Of a DNA stretch of 39,982 bases, positions 7,761 through 16,413 are shown in pieces (within the stretch, counting starts at the first letter, position 1; each line of letters starts with the position of its first letter). The stretch spans positions 1 through 39,982 of the forward strand of contig JABIYR010000053.1 of NCBI GenBank assembly GCA_018702695.1. Reading direction: 5' to 3'. The position numbers and the translations under genes are program-made. The notes under the pieces were generated by a model, which saw nothing but the letters and a program-made list of their open reading frames with translations, was not told the DNA's origin and ran no database searches. This DNA comes from Nitrospina sp. Its GTDB lineage: Bacteria; Nitrospinota; Nitrospinia; Nitrospinales; VA-1.

Positions 7761-8261
7761 ATGGCCCAAATTCGACTTCCCATTTTGGACAAATTAGAAA
7801 ACGATTTAAAAGAGTCTCAAAGAGAACTTCAGATGGATATTCCCAAAGCCATTTTGACAGCTCGGGAGCATGGTGACCTGAGTGAAAATGCGGAGTTTAA
7901 GGCGGCCAAAGAACGACAGATGTTTCTGGAGTCTCGTATTTCTCTTTTACAAAAACGCGTCAGCGACATTTTGTCTATCAACGTCAATCAGATTCCCAAA
8001 GACCGCTCTGGTTTGGGAAGTACTTTAAAATTAAAAGATTTGGACACTGGCAAAGAGATCGAGTATCAACTGGTGTTTCCAGAAGAAGTCAATCCCGATG
8101 TCGGCAGGCTTTCCACCGCCTCTCCAGTAGGAAGGTCTTTGCTGGGAAAACAAGAAGGCGATGAGGTCACCATTTCACTGCCTGACTCAAAGGTAGAATA
8201 TGAAGTCTTAAAAGTATCCACCATTCACGACACCCCAGAGGGCGACTCGGCACTAGCTTAA
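7761..8261 (+). CDS. greA: Transcription elongation factor GreA
   Basis: A 166-aa Gre factor, near the usual family length of about 158. It rescues backtracked RNA polymerase by stimulating cleavage of the nascent transcript. The N-terminal coiled coil carries the signature AREHGDLSENAEF with the acidic tip residues, and residues 90-160 form the FKBP-like C-terminal domain (PVGRSLLGKQEGDEV). The ATG follows AAGAG at 7750-7754. Its stop TAA overlaps the trmB start by one base (TAATG), so the two are coupled. GreA rather than GreB is favoured by the AREHGDLSENAEY-like signature. Confidence 0.93.
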   Translation: MAQIRLPILDKLENDLKESQRELQMDIPKAILTAREHGDLSENAEFKAAKERQMFLESRISLLQKRVSDILSINVNQIPKDRSGLGSTLKLKDLDTGKEIEYQLVFPEEVNPDVGRLSTASPVGRSLLGKQEGDEVTISLPDSKVEYEVLKVSTIHDTPEGDSALA

Positions 8262-8908
8262 TGACTGCAAAACCACTTATTTCTTTCTCCAAAATCGCCG
8301 CAGAGGACCCTAATTTCCTTGATACCGATGAATGGCCTGACTGGCAAGCCCAGTTCGGGAACACGCAACCGCTGAAACTTGAAATCGGTTTTGGGATGGG
8401 GAATTTCCTCATTGAGATGGCGGCTCTTGAGCCTCATACCAACTTCATTGGCATGGATTTCTATCACAAAGGAATCCGAAAGCTGATGACGCGCATACAA
8501 AAATTGCAATTGGATAATATCCGGGTGGCTTATGGAGACGTTCGTTTCAAAGTTCCCGAATTATTTAAAGATGGCGAGTTGGACACGATTTACATCAATT
8601 TCCCCGACCCTTGGCCTAAAAAAAGACATTATAAAAGAAGGTTGATCAAACCCGATTTTGTTAAACTGGTCGCACAAAAATTGGCTCCGAAAGGTCGCGT
8701 TTTGCTAGCGACTGACTTTGAAGTCTACGCCATGGAAATGCTAGAATTTTTTAATGCCGACCCCATGTTTAAAAATCTGGCTCCCGACTCAGGTTTTTTG
8801 GAAAGTCGTGAGGATCTGCCCAAAACTAAATATCAAAAAAACTTTATCAATGCAGGTCATAAAATCTATTATCTCGAATATTCACGGCTTGGTATTGCCA
8901 CAGCTTAA
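8261..8908 (+). CDS. trmB: tRNA (guanine-N7-)-methyltransferase TrmB
   Basis: A 215-aa Rossmann-fold methyltransferase that forms m7G46 in tRNA from S-adenosylmethionine. Family landmarks are LEIGFGMGNFL (SAM loop, about residues 41-51), FIGMDFYHKGI, the FPDPWPKKRHYKRRL block that carries catalytic and tRNA-contacting residues, and the late LPKTKYQKNF segment. The start overlaps the greA stop. Twenty-six bases after its stop begins the LpxC fusion gene, so greA, trmB and the fusion probably form one transcript. Confidence 0.93.
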   Translation: MTAKPLISFSKIAAEDPNFLDTDEWPDWQAQFGNTQPLKLEIGFGMGNFLIEMAALEPHTNFIGMDFYHKGIRKLMTRIQKLQLDNIRVAYGDVRFKVPELFKDGELDTIYINFPDPWPKKRHYKRRLIKPDFVKLVAQKLAPKGRVLLATDFEVYAMEMLEFFNADPMFKNLAPDSGFLESREDLPKTKYQKNFINAGHKIYYLEYSRLGIATA

Positions 8909-8934
8909 AATCTGTCTACCGACCGGAGGCCCCC

Positions 8935-11124
8935 TTGCCTAAAGAACGAATACTCATCGTTGATGATGAAAAAAATATAGTCAGCTCCCTAACGGGAATC
9001 CTCTCGGATGAGGGTTATGAAGTCTCGATAACAGGGGACGGAATTGAAGCGCTGGAAATCATCCAAACGGACCCCCCCGACTTGGTTTTGCTCGATATCT
9101 GGCTACCGGGAATGGATGGCATTGAAGTTTTAAAGACGGTCAAAGCCTATCACCCTGAGATTGAAGTTCTCATCATGTCTGGGCATGGAACCATTGAAAC
9201 GGCTGTCAAAGCAACAAAATTGGGAGCGCAAGATTTCATCGAAAAACCTTTCTCATTAGAGCGTATCATCCAGTCGATTGAAGAGGTGTTGAGAAACAAA
9301 CACGCTTCATCCCGAAGTGAGGATAGGCCGATCTCTCTTTCCAAAGAGCTTCCGCTTTGTTTTGAGTCTATGGTGGAAGTCAAAAAATCTGTCAAAGCAT
9401 TTTCGAAAAACATGAAACCGGTTTTATTAACCGGTGAGAGTGGAACTGGAAAAGAATTCATCGCCCAAGCCATCCATCGTCAGAGCAGGAAAAATGACCG
9501 CGCTTTCGTTAAAATAAACTGCTCTTTTCGGCAGGCACGCTCCATTCATTCCTTACTTTTTAAACGCTCAGAGAAAGCCAACTCTTCTCGTCAGATGCGC
9601 GAAGAAAAGGTAATTTATCTCAGCAACATCGAATCGTTGAGCAAAGGCCTGCAAGAAAAACTTACAGAAGCCCTGCGACCCAATGGTTCGCAGTCTACTG
9701 ACACACCTTTAGAGTTGATACCCATTCGGGTTTTTGCATCCTCCACCAAAGACTTGAAGTCTCTGGCGGCAAAAGGGCAGTTCCACCCCGCATTGTTGGA
9801 GGCATTCAATGATTCCACCTTGTTCATTCCTCCTTTGCGCGATTATACCGGAAGCATCCCTGAATTGGCGAACGACTATCTTGAGGAAATTAGAAAAACA
9901 CAGAATACCAGCGTTTCAGAAATAGGCAAAGATGCCTTGGCCGCTCTATGCCGTTATACCTGGCCGGGAAACGTGAAAGAGTTAAGATCGGTATTGAGCA
10001 AATCGATTCTTACGGGTGTCAACCAGCAAACAATATCGGCGCAAGACCTTCCGGCTGAAATCTGGCAACCGCAAGTAGAAGTTAAAGATATTGAAGGGAC
10101 AGAGTCTATTGTCGAAGCCGAGCTGGTTTGGGAAAAACATTTCATACTGCACCATCTCAAACAAAATAACTGGGATGTCGAAGCAACCTGCAAAGCTCTG
10201 AAAACAGAAAAAAAACAACTTAAAGAAAAAATAGCGCGTCACGCTATTGAGCTACCCAGCACATCCAATACTAAGAATGGAACTCGTCACCCGCAACGCA
10301 CCCTGAAACGCAGTGTTGTGTTGTGTGGCAGTGGTTTGCATTCAGGCATTAAAACAGGGTTGATTTTGCAACCCTTGCCTCCTGGAAGCGGAATCATATT
10401 TGGAGATATTTCAACAGGCAAAACCATTCCCGCTCATTTGGAAAATGTGCAATCTACAGATTATGCCACCCGCTTGCAAAAAGACCGCGCTTCTGTCGGC
10501 ACCATCGAGCATATTATGGCGGTTCTTCATATGTACAAGATCACCAACTTACTGATTAAAATTGGTGATGAAGCACCGGTGATGGACGGCTCTGCAAAGG
10601 ATTTTTGTGACCTGATAGAAGATGGAGAGTTTGAAGAACAGGAAGATTTTTATGAAGAAATCGTGATTGATAAAAAATACACCTTTGGCGATGAAGACCA
10701 AGGCGGACCCTTTATCTCCATCGAACCCAGCGATCGTTTCTCTGTCAGCTATCACATGGATTACCCCGAACCGATTGGCATTCAAGACTACACCTATGAG
10801 TTCACAGGAGACGAAAGTTTTAAAAAAGAAATCGCCCCGGCAAGAACATTTGGGTTTATGGAAGAAATGGCGCAACTGACAAAAATGGGCTATGCCTCAG
10901 GTGGCAAGCTGGATAATTTTATTTTGCTTGGCGATAAAAAAGTCTTAAACACCGAACTTCGTTTTAAAGACGAGTTTCCTCGTCACAAAATTCTAGATAT
11001 TCTGGGAGATTTTTATTTATTGGGGAAACCCATACGCGGTCACATCAAGGCTTGCAAGTCTGGGCATACCCAGAACATTGGCCTTCTTAAGCATATCCAA
11101 AATAGTCTAATTCAAAAAAACTAA
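8935..11124 (+). CDS. lpxC: Response regulator receiver/degenerate NtrC-type AAA+/LpxC fusion
   Basis: A 729-aa fusion, well over twice the usual LpxC length. Residues 1-122 are a receiver with Asp10/Asp11, phospho-acceptor Asp54, Ser82 and Lys104. Residues 140-380 resemble a sigma54-activator AAA+ domain: Walker A GESGTGK (167-173) and the PGNVKEL end (344-350) are kept. The Walker B Asp-Glu pair is replaced (VIYLSNIE) and the GAFTGA sigma54 contact loop is absent. Residues 395-440 resemble a Fis-type helix-turn-helix. Residues 455-729 are UDP-3-O-acyl-GlcNAc deacetylase, the committed step of lipid A synthesis, with Glu525-His526, the ARTFGF motif, His684 and Asp688 (zinc) and His711 all present. 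The start is TTG at 8935, 5 bases after GGAGG. The fusion is read directly from one open frame; a regulatory role is inferred. Confidence 0.9.
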   Translation: MPKERILIVDDEKNIVSSLTGILSDEGYEVSITGDGIEALEIIQTDPPDLVLLDIWLPGMDGIEVLKTVKAYHPEIEVLIMSGHGTIETAVKATKLGAQDFIEKPFSLERIIQSIEEVLRNKHASSRSEDRPISLSKELPLCFESMVEVKKSVKAFSKNMKPVLLTGESGTGKEFIAQAIHRQSRKNDRAFVKINCSFRQARSIHSLLFKRSEKANSSRQMREEKVIYLSNIESLSKGLQEKLTEALRPNGSQSTDTPLELIPIRVFASSTKDLKSLAAKGQFHPALLEAFNDSTLFIPPLRDYTGSIPELANDYLEEIRKTQNTSVSEIGKDALAALCRYTWPGNVKELRSVLSKSILTGVNQQTISAQDLPAEIWQPQVEVKDIEGTESIVEAELVWEKHFILHHLKQNNWDVEATCKALKTEKKQLKEKIARHAIELPSTSNTKNGTRHPQRTLKRSVVLCGSGLHSGIKTGLILQPLPPGSGIIFGDISTGKTIPAHLENVQSTDYATRLQKDRASVGTIEHIMAVLHMYKITNLLIKIGDEAPVMDGSAKDFCDLIEDGEFEEQEDFYEEIVIDKKYTFGDEDQGGPFISIEPSDRFSVSYHMDYPEPIGIQDYTYEFTGDESFKKEIAPARTFGFMEEMAQLTKMGYASGGKLDNFILLGDKKVLNTELRFKDEFPRHKILDILGDFYLLGKPIRGHIKACKSGHTQNIGLLKHIQNSLIQKN

Positions 11125-11131
11125 GCCCATC

Positions 11132-12481
11132 TCATTTTCTGGCTCTTGCCAACTGAAGCTGTTGCACCACTTTAGTTTTACCCAGTTGGCGAGCGATCTT
11201 GAGTGCTGTCCAGCCGCTTTTTGTGACCGGTTCGATGCGGGCCCCCTGATCCAAAAATAACTGAACCATCTTTGTATGCCCCCCTGCGGCCGCCACCATT
11301 AAAGCGGTCCACCCTCTTTTACTGCGGGCCTGAATGTCAGCACCATATCGAAGCAAAACTTCTGCCGTAGACAAATAGCCTCTTTCAGCCGCCACCATCA
11401 AGGCCGTTGAGCCATTGGCAATGCGACCATTATTACTGGCTCCCTGCTTGAGAAAATATTCTACAATGGACTCATGCCCTCCTGCAGAAGCACTGATTAA
11501 CGGGCTCGTTCCATTTTTACTTTTTGCATTGATATCCGCCTGATGCTCCGTCAAAGTCTGGACCATCTTCATTTCGCCACGTTCGGCGGCAATCATCAGA
11601 GCCGTTGCGCCCCCTTTGCTGACGGCGTTCACATCGGCCTCATTTTCAATCAAAACATTGGCCGACGCAGAGCGACCATATTTGGCGGCGCGCATCAGAG
11701 CTGTCCAGCCCCTTGGGCTTCGAGATTCTATCTCGACCCCCGCATCCAACAAGGCCTGTATCGCATCAACAAAACCTCTTTCAACCGCAAGAAATATTAA
11801 CGAATCATTGAATGCATTTTCAGTTTCAGGATTTGCCCCTGCCGCAACAAGATTTCGAATGATATCCGCACGACCTGTTAGGGTGGCCAACAATATTGCC
11901 GTAATGCCTTCATAATTGCGTGCATTAGGGTCCGCCCCCTTATCCAATAAATAGCTCACTATGCCAGAATGCTCTTCTCCGGCTGAGATAATTAGAGGGG
12001 TCGCACCATCATTGATACGAATATCGACCTGAGCTCCCTGTTCAACCAGATCACGAAGCGCCGGCAATTGACCATACCGGGCAACTCGGGCAAGGGGGCT
12101 CCAGCCATGCATGTTCTTTAAGTTGATATCTGCGCCCCGATCGATCAACATCTTCATACACTTCCTGTCCGCAAGTGTGGCGCATAATAATAAGGCCGAG
12201 TCATCATAGCGGTTCTGAGCGTTGACCTTTGCGCCCTGCTCCAACAGAAATTTTACAAGAGAGGTGCGTCTTTGAGCCGCCGCAACAATTAAAGCGGTGC
12301 TGCCCTTTTTAGTGGTTGCTTCAATATCAGCACCCATTTCAAGCATCGACTCCACTTGCTTGCGGTCACCGGCAAATACTGATTTGAGAAGTTCATCGTT
12401 CAACTCCGCAAATGCCGATCCGGTAGCCAAAAATACCCCAAAAATGGAATAAATAATTTTGAGAAAAGGAGAACGGGTCAT
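11132..12481 (-). CDS. Exported ankyrin-repeat protein
   Basis: A 449-aa protein from the ATG at 12481; an upstream in-frame TTG at 12520 would add 13 residues before the signal peptide and is less likely. Residues 1-25 look like a cleavable signal ending SAFA. The rest is about twelve or thirteen 33-residue ankyrin repeats (typical units GATPLIISAGEEH and GWTALMRAAKYG, with GADI/GADPN turns). Ankyrin repeats are protein-binding scaffolds, so a periplasmic binding role is plausible; the partner is unknown. Its stop lies 7 bases from the convergent stop of the LpxC fusion gene, with no terminator between them. Confidence 0.85.
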   Translation of the reverse strand: MTRSPFLKIIYSIFGVFLATGSAFAELNDELLKSVFAGDRKQVESMLEMGADIEATTKKGSTALIVAAAQRRTSLVKFLLEQGAKVNAQNRYDDSALLLCATLADRKCMKMLIDRGADINLKNMHGWSPLARVARYGQLPALRDLVEQGAQVDIRINDGATPLIISAGEEHSGIVSYLLDKGADPNARNYEGITAILLATLTGRADIIRNLVAAGANPETENAFNDSLIFLAVERGFVDAIQALLDAGVEIESRSPRGWTALMRAAKYGRSASANVLIENEADVNAVSKGGATALMIAAERGEMKMVQTLTEHQADINAKSKNGTSPLISASAGGHESIVEYFLKQGASNNGRIANGSTALMVAAERGYLSTAEVLLRYGADIQARSKRGWTALMVAAAGGHTKMVQLFLDQGARIEPVTKSGWTALKIARQLGKTKVVQQLQLARARK

Positions 12482-12789
12482 GAGACATAAGTTTCGTGAG
12501 TCAACTCGCCATGATATCAAAAGGCAAATAGACTCTCATTTTTGACAATATATTTCGCTTGCAAGAGAAAAATATAACCAACTTATTGAAAGAATGGAAG
12601 TGTTTCCTGACAATCACTCGAAATTTAAGGAGAAAAGAGGGAGAAAAAGAAATCCGCCCACCAAGGAGGTAGAAAGGAGGTGGGCGGATCGCAAAAAGGG
12701 GTGGAATACTAATTCCGTATATAAGAGCACTGTATAAACGAAATTATTCCCGAAAAATAAAATTTCTATTCATTTATCTCATTCTCGCC
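12482..12789. other. Spacer with a terminator and no gene
   Basis: The spacer lies between two minus-strand genes. It holds the hairpin at 12640-12689 and is A/T rich elsewhere. No open frame with a ribosome binding site was seen. The promoter of the ankyrin gene should lie here, but no convincing consensus was found. Confidence 0.5.
12640..12689 (-). terminator. Rho-independent terminator of the GGDEF gene
   Basis: An exact 11-bp stem (12652-12662 with 12679-12689, ATCCGCCCACC and its complement) encloses a 16-base loop. On the minus strand it is followed by a T-rich stretch (TTTCTTTTTC). It begins about 100 bases after the stop of the PAS-GGDEF gene. The minus-strand sequence reads ACCTCCTT twice across the loop, which equals the anti-Shine-Dalgarno end of 16S rRNA. 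Confidence 0.7.
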
Positions 12790-14187
12790 TTAAGTCGAGG
12801 TTTGATTGCGGCCCTTATTTTTTGCTCGATACAAAGCCTTATCAGCTTGTGCTAGGAGGTCAGAGAACTGCTTTTCGGGGTCTGCGGTGTCGCTAGCAAT
12901 GCCTAAACTTATAGTCACCCTATTCTCACAGCTACTATCCGGGTGCTCTAAATTCAAATTCATGACATCGTTCCTCAATTTCTCGGCCAACTCACCAGCC
13001 CCCTCCTCATTCGTCTCAGGCAGAATGAGGACAAACTCTTCCCCACCATATCTGGCGGCAAAATCTGCGGGTCTTTTCATAGATTTTTTTATGACTTCTG
13101 CTACCTTTTTGAGACAGACATCTCCCTGCTGATGTCCATAAGCATCATTATAGGCCTTGAAGCAGTCCAAATCGATCATGACAACAGAAAAAGAATGTTT
13201 CTCACGTTGGGCGCGTTTCCATTCTTTTTCCGAATACTCATCAAAAAACCGGCGGTTGGCAATTTCGGTCAATCCATCTAGGGTCGACAATTCTTTTAAT
13301 TCCGTCACCGCATTCATCAAGCGGTGCTGAGTTTGCAGTAGCTCTTCTTCAACCGCCTTCAGCTCCATAATATTTCGAGCGATGCAAAGTGTTCCCAAAA
13401 AATTTTTTTCAACGTCATTTTTAAAAACATGCTCATCAGAAACATCCCAAAGCCCAAAGGCATCTAAAAGCACGGGTATAGGCTTCACTTCCTCATCCAA
13501 AATGGGTTCTAAACCAACTTTCAAACTCACCTCTAAGTTACGGGTTGCCAAGGGCCCAACAGCTTGCGTAGCAATTTTAGCAATGACCTCATCGTCGCCA
13601 TCCTCAACACAAAAGAACTCAGATATCGAGCGTCCAACCATATCAGCAGGCTCATAGCCAAAGAACCGAATGGCTGGGTTGACAAATTCTATTTTCCGGT
13701 CCGGCCCCAAACGAAATATGATATCAGACACGGTTTCGACAATGGTGCGATAGGTTTTTTCGCTTTCGGCCAAAGCGTTTTCCGCATCACAAGCCTTCCT
13801 TTTCAAATTTCGAACTCGAACAGCACCTCGTATGCTATGAACCAACATGGCCCCATTGAGCTGGTTTTTCGACAAATAATCCGTTGCCCCTTTTTTCATC
13901 ACTTCCGCAACCAATTGTTCACCCCCCATGCCGGTCAACAAAATCATCGGAACAATATCATCCACAGCCACAATCTGCTCCATAACCTCTAGGCCAGTAG
14001 CATCAGGCAACCGATAGTCTATCAAGACACAATCAAAACTTTGCGATGTCAGTTTTTCCATTCCAGCAGAACAAGATGAAGCCTCATGAACCACCGCCTT
14101 AACCCCTTCACCATCAAGCAGGTGCTGAATATTCATACGGTCCACTTCATCGTCATCAATGATCAGAATATTCCAACAATCTTCCAT
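12790..14187 (-). CDS. Receiver-PAS-GGDEF response regulator (diguanylate cyclase)
   Basis: A 465-aa protein counted from the ATG at 14187, which has GGAG six bases upstream; a TTG at 14214 is possible but less likely. Residues 5-125 are a receiver with the acidic cluster 11-13, phospho-acceptor Asp57 and Lys107. Residues 143-275 are a PAS sensor domain. Residues 300-460 are a GGDEF domain with an intact GGEEF active site (381-385) and an RxxD inhibitory site (RPAD, 372-375) five residues before it. It should make cyclic di-GMP from two GTP under phosphorylation control, with product inhibition. No histidine kinase is adjacent; a second receiver gene lies 90 bases upstream on the same strand. 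Confidence 0.9.
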   Translation of the reverse strand: MEDCWNILIIDDDEVDRMNIQHLLDGEGVKAVVHEASSCSAGMEKLTSQSFDCVLIDYRLPDATGLEVMEQIVAVDDIVPMILLTGMGGEQLVAEVMKKGATDYLSKNQLNGAMLVHSIRGAVRVRNLKRKACDAENALAESEKTYRTIVETVSDIIFRLGPDRKIEFVNPAIRFFGYEPADMVGRSISEFFCVEDGDDEVIAKIATQAVGPLATRNLEVSLKVGLEPILDEEVKPIPVLLDAFGLWDVSDEHVFKNDVEKNFLGTLCIARNIMELKAVEEELLQTQHRLMNAVTELKELSTLDGLTEIANRRFFDEYSEKEWKRAQREKHSFSVVMIDLDCFKAYNDAYGHQQGDVCLKKVAEVIKKSMKRPADFAARYGGEEFVLILPETNEEGAGELAEKLRNDVMNLNLEHPDSSCENRVTISLGIASDTADPEKQFSDLLAQADKALYRAKNKGRNQTST

Positions 14188-14277
14188 ACTGCGCTCCGCA
14201 ATTAATATTGACAAAAAACAGGCTTATAAATTCAAAACCCCACCTTTTAAGCTCTCCAAGCTAAGGAACCACACTCC

Positions 14278-14757
14278 TTAAGCCCGCTCCGAAGGTATTT
14301 GAGATTTAATTTGCTTTAGTTCCATGAGCAACTGATCTCGTTCTTGCTCGATTTCAACCTTTTCTTGATACATTTTTTTCCGTGCTAAAGACTCTTCCAC
14401 AACTTGTGGTAACAGATGCAAATACATGCCAGAAATATCTTTAATCAAGAAATCAGAGGCTCCTAACTTCAATGCCCGAACAGCAGACTCAACATCACCC
14501 TTACCCGTTATAATAATAGCGGGGATGGTTTTCAACTCCGTTAAAAGGTCCAGCCCTGAGCCATCTGGAACATGAAAGTCTAACAAAGCCACATCAAAAT
14601 CTTTCAGCCTTAATAGCTCCAGAGCATTCGAACAAGTCCTCGCAACAGTGATTTCGTAGTTTAAAGCTTTTTTACTCACCAACGCATGAATACGCCCTGC
14701 GTCCACGTCATCATCCTCTAGTAATAAAACTTGCAAAGTTTTATTTTCAGAATTCAT
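14278..14757 (-). CDS. Single-domain response regulator with coiled-coil tail
   Basis: A 159-aa protein. Residues 8-125 form a receiver with acidic residues Glu14/Asp15, phospho-acceptor Asp60, the switch Thr in IITGKG and the late Lys of LIKD. Residues 126-155 are a charged helix, probably a coiled coil that dimerises or docks a partner. The receiver resembles that of the downstream GGDEF protein, suggesting duplication or a shared phosphorelay. The ATG is preceded by AGAGG at a good distance. No output domain is present, so it acts by protein contact. Confidence 0.85.
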   Translation of the reverse strand: MNSENKTLQVLLLEDDDVDAGRIHALVSKKALNYEITVARTCSNALELLRLKDFDVALLDFHVPDGSGLDLLTELKTIPAIIITGKGDVESAVRALKLGASDFLIKDISGMYLHLLPQVVEESLARKKMYQEKVEIEQERDQLLMELKQIKSQIPSERA

Positions 14758-15138
14758 TTCTAGCCTCTATATCTGTTTTCTATACTTTCCTACCAATTAG
14801 ATAGTAAGCCTTTATTTTCAATAGAGGGTGACGCTTGCGTTACAGTTCTGTCATGATTTGGAGACCCTGTTAAGGAGGGCTTTGTTCTCATAAAAATTCA
14901 TCTTTTTTTCAAAACATAAACACATTTGTTTTTCCGCAGTCATGAGCCCAAAAGAACACGGGCCTGAAACACCAAGTTTATAAACATCGCGATTTAAGGG
15001 GGTTATTCAAATCGGTACAAACTCCACCTCATCTTCAAGCTTTTTTTGAATGCTTTGAATACATTGATTTATAATATCGTTTAATGATAAGCTCAGATCA
15101 GTGTTATTTCGTACTCCCCAACAAATCGCCCCTTTCAA
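14758..15138. other. Divergent spacer between the response regulator and purN
   Basis: This 381-base spacer separates divergent genes. A good promoter-like element for purN lies at 15046-15075. A 44-codon minus-strand frame (TTG 15138 to stop 15007) is present but has no ribosome binding site and no recognised family. Nothing else stands out. Confidence 0.5.
15046..15075 (+). promoter_or_regulatory. Candidate sigma70-type promoter of purN
   Basis: TTGAAT at 15046-15051, an 18-base spacer and a perfect TATAAT at 15070-15075. The purN start is 63 bases downstream, so the leader would be about 55 bases. Confidence 0.5.
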
Positions 15139-15756
15139 ATGATTTCCGACAAATTCAAACTTGCCGTTTTGGTTTCAGGACGTGGATCCAATCTGCAAGC
15201 CATCATAGACAGCATTGAGAAAAACGACTTACAAGCTGAAATCGCCCTAGTGGTCAGTAATGTCCAAAAGGCTTACGCTCTGGAACGAGCCGAGAAACAT
15301 GGCCTGAAAGTGCTTTTTATAGACCCCAAAGCTTACCCAGATCGCGCCAACTATGAACAAGCTCTAGTAGAACAGATTCAAGCCCAATCGGTCAATTTAA
15401 TTTGTCTTGCCGGATTCATGCGGGTTTTGGGGAAAAATTTTATCGAAGCGTTTGCCAATCGTATCATTAATATTCACCCTTCCTTATTGCCAGCATTTCC
15501 CGGTTTACATGTTCAAAAACGGGCTATCGATCATGGAGTGCGATTTTCAGGAGCCACAGTGCATTATGTGAACGAGGAGGTAGATGGTGGCCCCATTATT
15601 TTGCAGGCGGTGGTGCCTATTTGCGATGGTGACAACGAGGCCTCCTTATCTGAGAAGATACTGAAGCAAGAGCATATAATATACCCTCAAGCCATTAAAA
15701 TGATCGCCGAAAATAAACTGACGCTTTCAGGTCGGAGGGTTCTGCATGGGAAATAA
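15139..15756 (+). CDS. purN: Phosphoribosylglycinamide formyltransferase PurN
   Basis: A 205-aa enzyme of de novo purine synthesis that transfers a formyl group from 10-formyltetrahydrofolate to GAR. The nucleotide loop GRGSNLQA (15-22), the segment NIHPSLLPAFPG (Asn111, His113) and Asp149 in VDGGPI supply the three classical catalytic residues. Length matches the E. coli enzyme (212 aa). The stop overlaps the lolA start by 11 bases, and the lolA ribosome binding site (GGAGG) lies within the purN end. It opens the purN-lolA-rseP run. Confidence 0.94.
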   Translation: MISDKFKLAVLVSGRGSNLQAIIDSIEKNDLQAEIALVVSNVQKAYALERAEKHGLKVLFIDPKAYPDRANYEQALVEQIQAQSVNLICLAGFMRVLGKNFIEAFANRIINIHPSLLPAFPGLHVQKRAIDHGVRFSGATVHYVNEEVDGGPIILQAVVPICDGDNEASLSEKILKQEHIIYPQAIKMIAENKLTLSGRRVLHGK

Positions 15757-16408
15757 AACACATTTCCTACAAAAACTTTTTGTACTGCTCTTATTCTTGC
15801 CTGGAGCCGCATTTGCAGAAACCCCTGAGCAAAAAGCGTTGGATGCCATACAATTGCAGTATGAGGGAATTTCAACCTATGAAGCCGATTTCACGCAAAA
15901 GTCTTACGTCAAAATGATGAATCAGACTCAGAGCGTCAAGGGCAAGGTGAAGATCAAAAAACCGGGAAAAATGAAATGGGTTTATGGAGCCCCCGACACA
16001 CAAATTCTAATCAGCGATGGAATCAACCTCTGGCTCTACATCCCTGAAGAAGAGCAAGCCACCAAAGTGCCGGTGGAAAACATCTACTCTTCCAACACGC
16101 CCGCCCTTTTCCTTGCTGGCAAAGGAAAATTGACCGAGTCCTTCAATGTTGAAAGCGTGAGCGATAACGGTCAGAGTATTCATGTGTCCCTAGTTCCCAA
16201 GAGCACAGAGCAGAGTCTGGAGAGATTGACCTTGCGGGCAGACAAGAAAAACTACCAAATTACCGGATCGACCGTGTATGATAAATTAGGAAACAAAACA
16301 GAAATTCGATTCAGCCGAATTCGAATAAACCGGGAAATCCCGAATGAACAATTCCAGCTCAAGACTCCTCCCGGAGTAGAGATTTTGGATTACACACAAA
16401 CTCCTTAA
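15746..16408 (+). CDS. lolA: Outer-membrane lipoprotein carrier protein LolA
   Basis: A 220-aa periplasmic carrier that accepts lipoproteins from the LolCDE complex and passes them to the outer membrane. The signal peptide ends AAFA at residue 24. The mature protein has the LolA/LolB beta-barrel signature: YEADFTQKSY, KGKVKIKKPGKMKWVY and DGINLWLYIPEEEQ. It supports a diderm envelope. Its frame overlaps purN, and rseP starts 5 bases after its stop, so these envelope genes are co-transcribed. Confidence 0.9.
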   Translation: MGNKTHFLQKLFVLLLFLPGAAFAETPEQKALDAIQLQYEGISTYEADFTQKSYVKMMNQTQSVKGKVKIKKPGKMKWVYGAPDTQILISDGINLWLYIPEEEQATKVPVENIYSSNTPALFLAGKGKLTESFNVESVSDNGQSIHVSLVPKSTEQSLERLTLRADKKNYQITGSTVYDKLGNKTEIRFSRIRINREIPNEQFQLKTPPGVEILDYTQTP

Positions 16409-16413
16409 AACTA

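Noticed and set aside
8935-10260. Calling the fusion's N-terminal half a sigma54-dependent activator
   Set aside because: The GAFTGA loop and Walker B acidic residues are missing, so sigma54 activation is not supported.
12663-12678. Remnant of a 16S rRNA 3' end in the terminator loop
   Set aside because: The match is confined to a short C/T-rich stretch and no other rRNA sequence flanks it.
15007-15138. 44-codon minus-strand frame next to purN
   Set aside because: It reads like plausible protein, but has only a TTG start, no ribosome binding site and no known family; kept as a note only.
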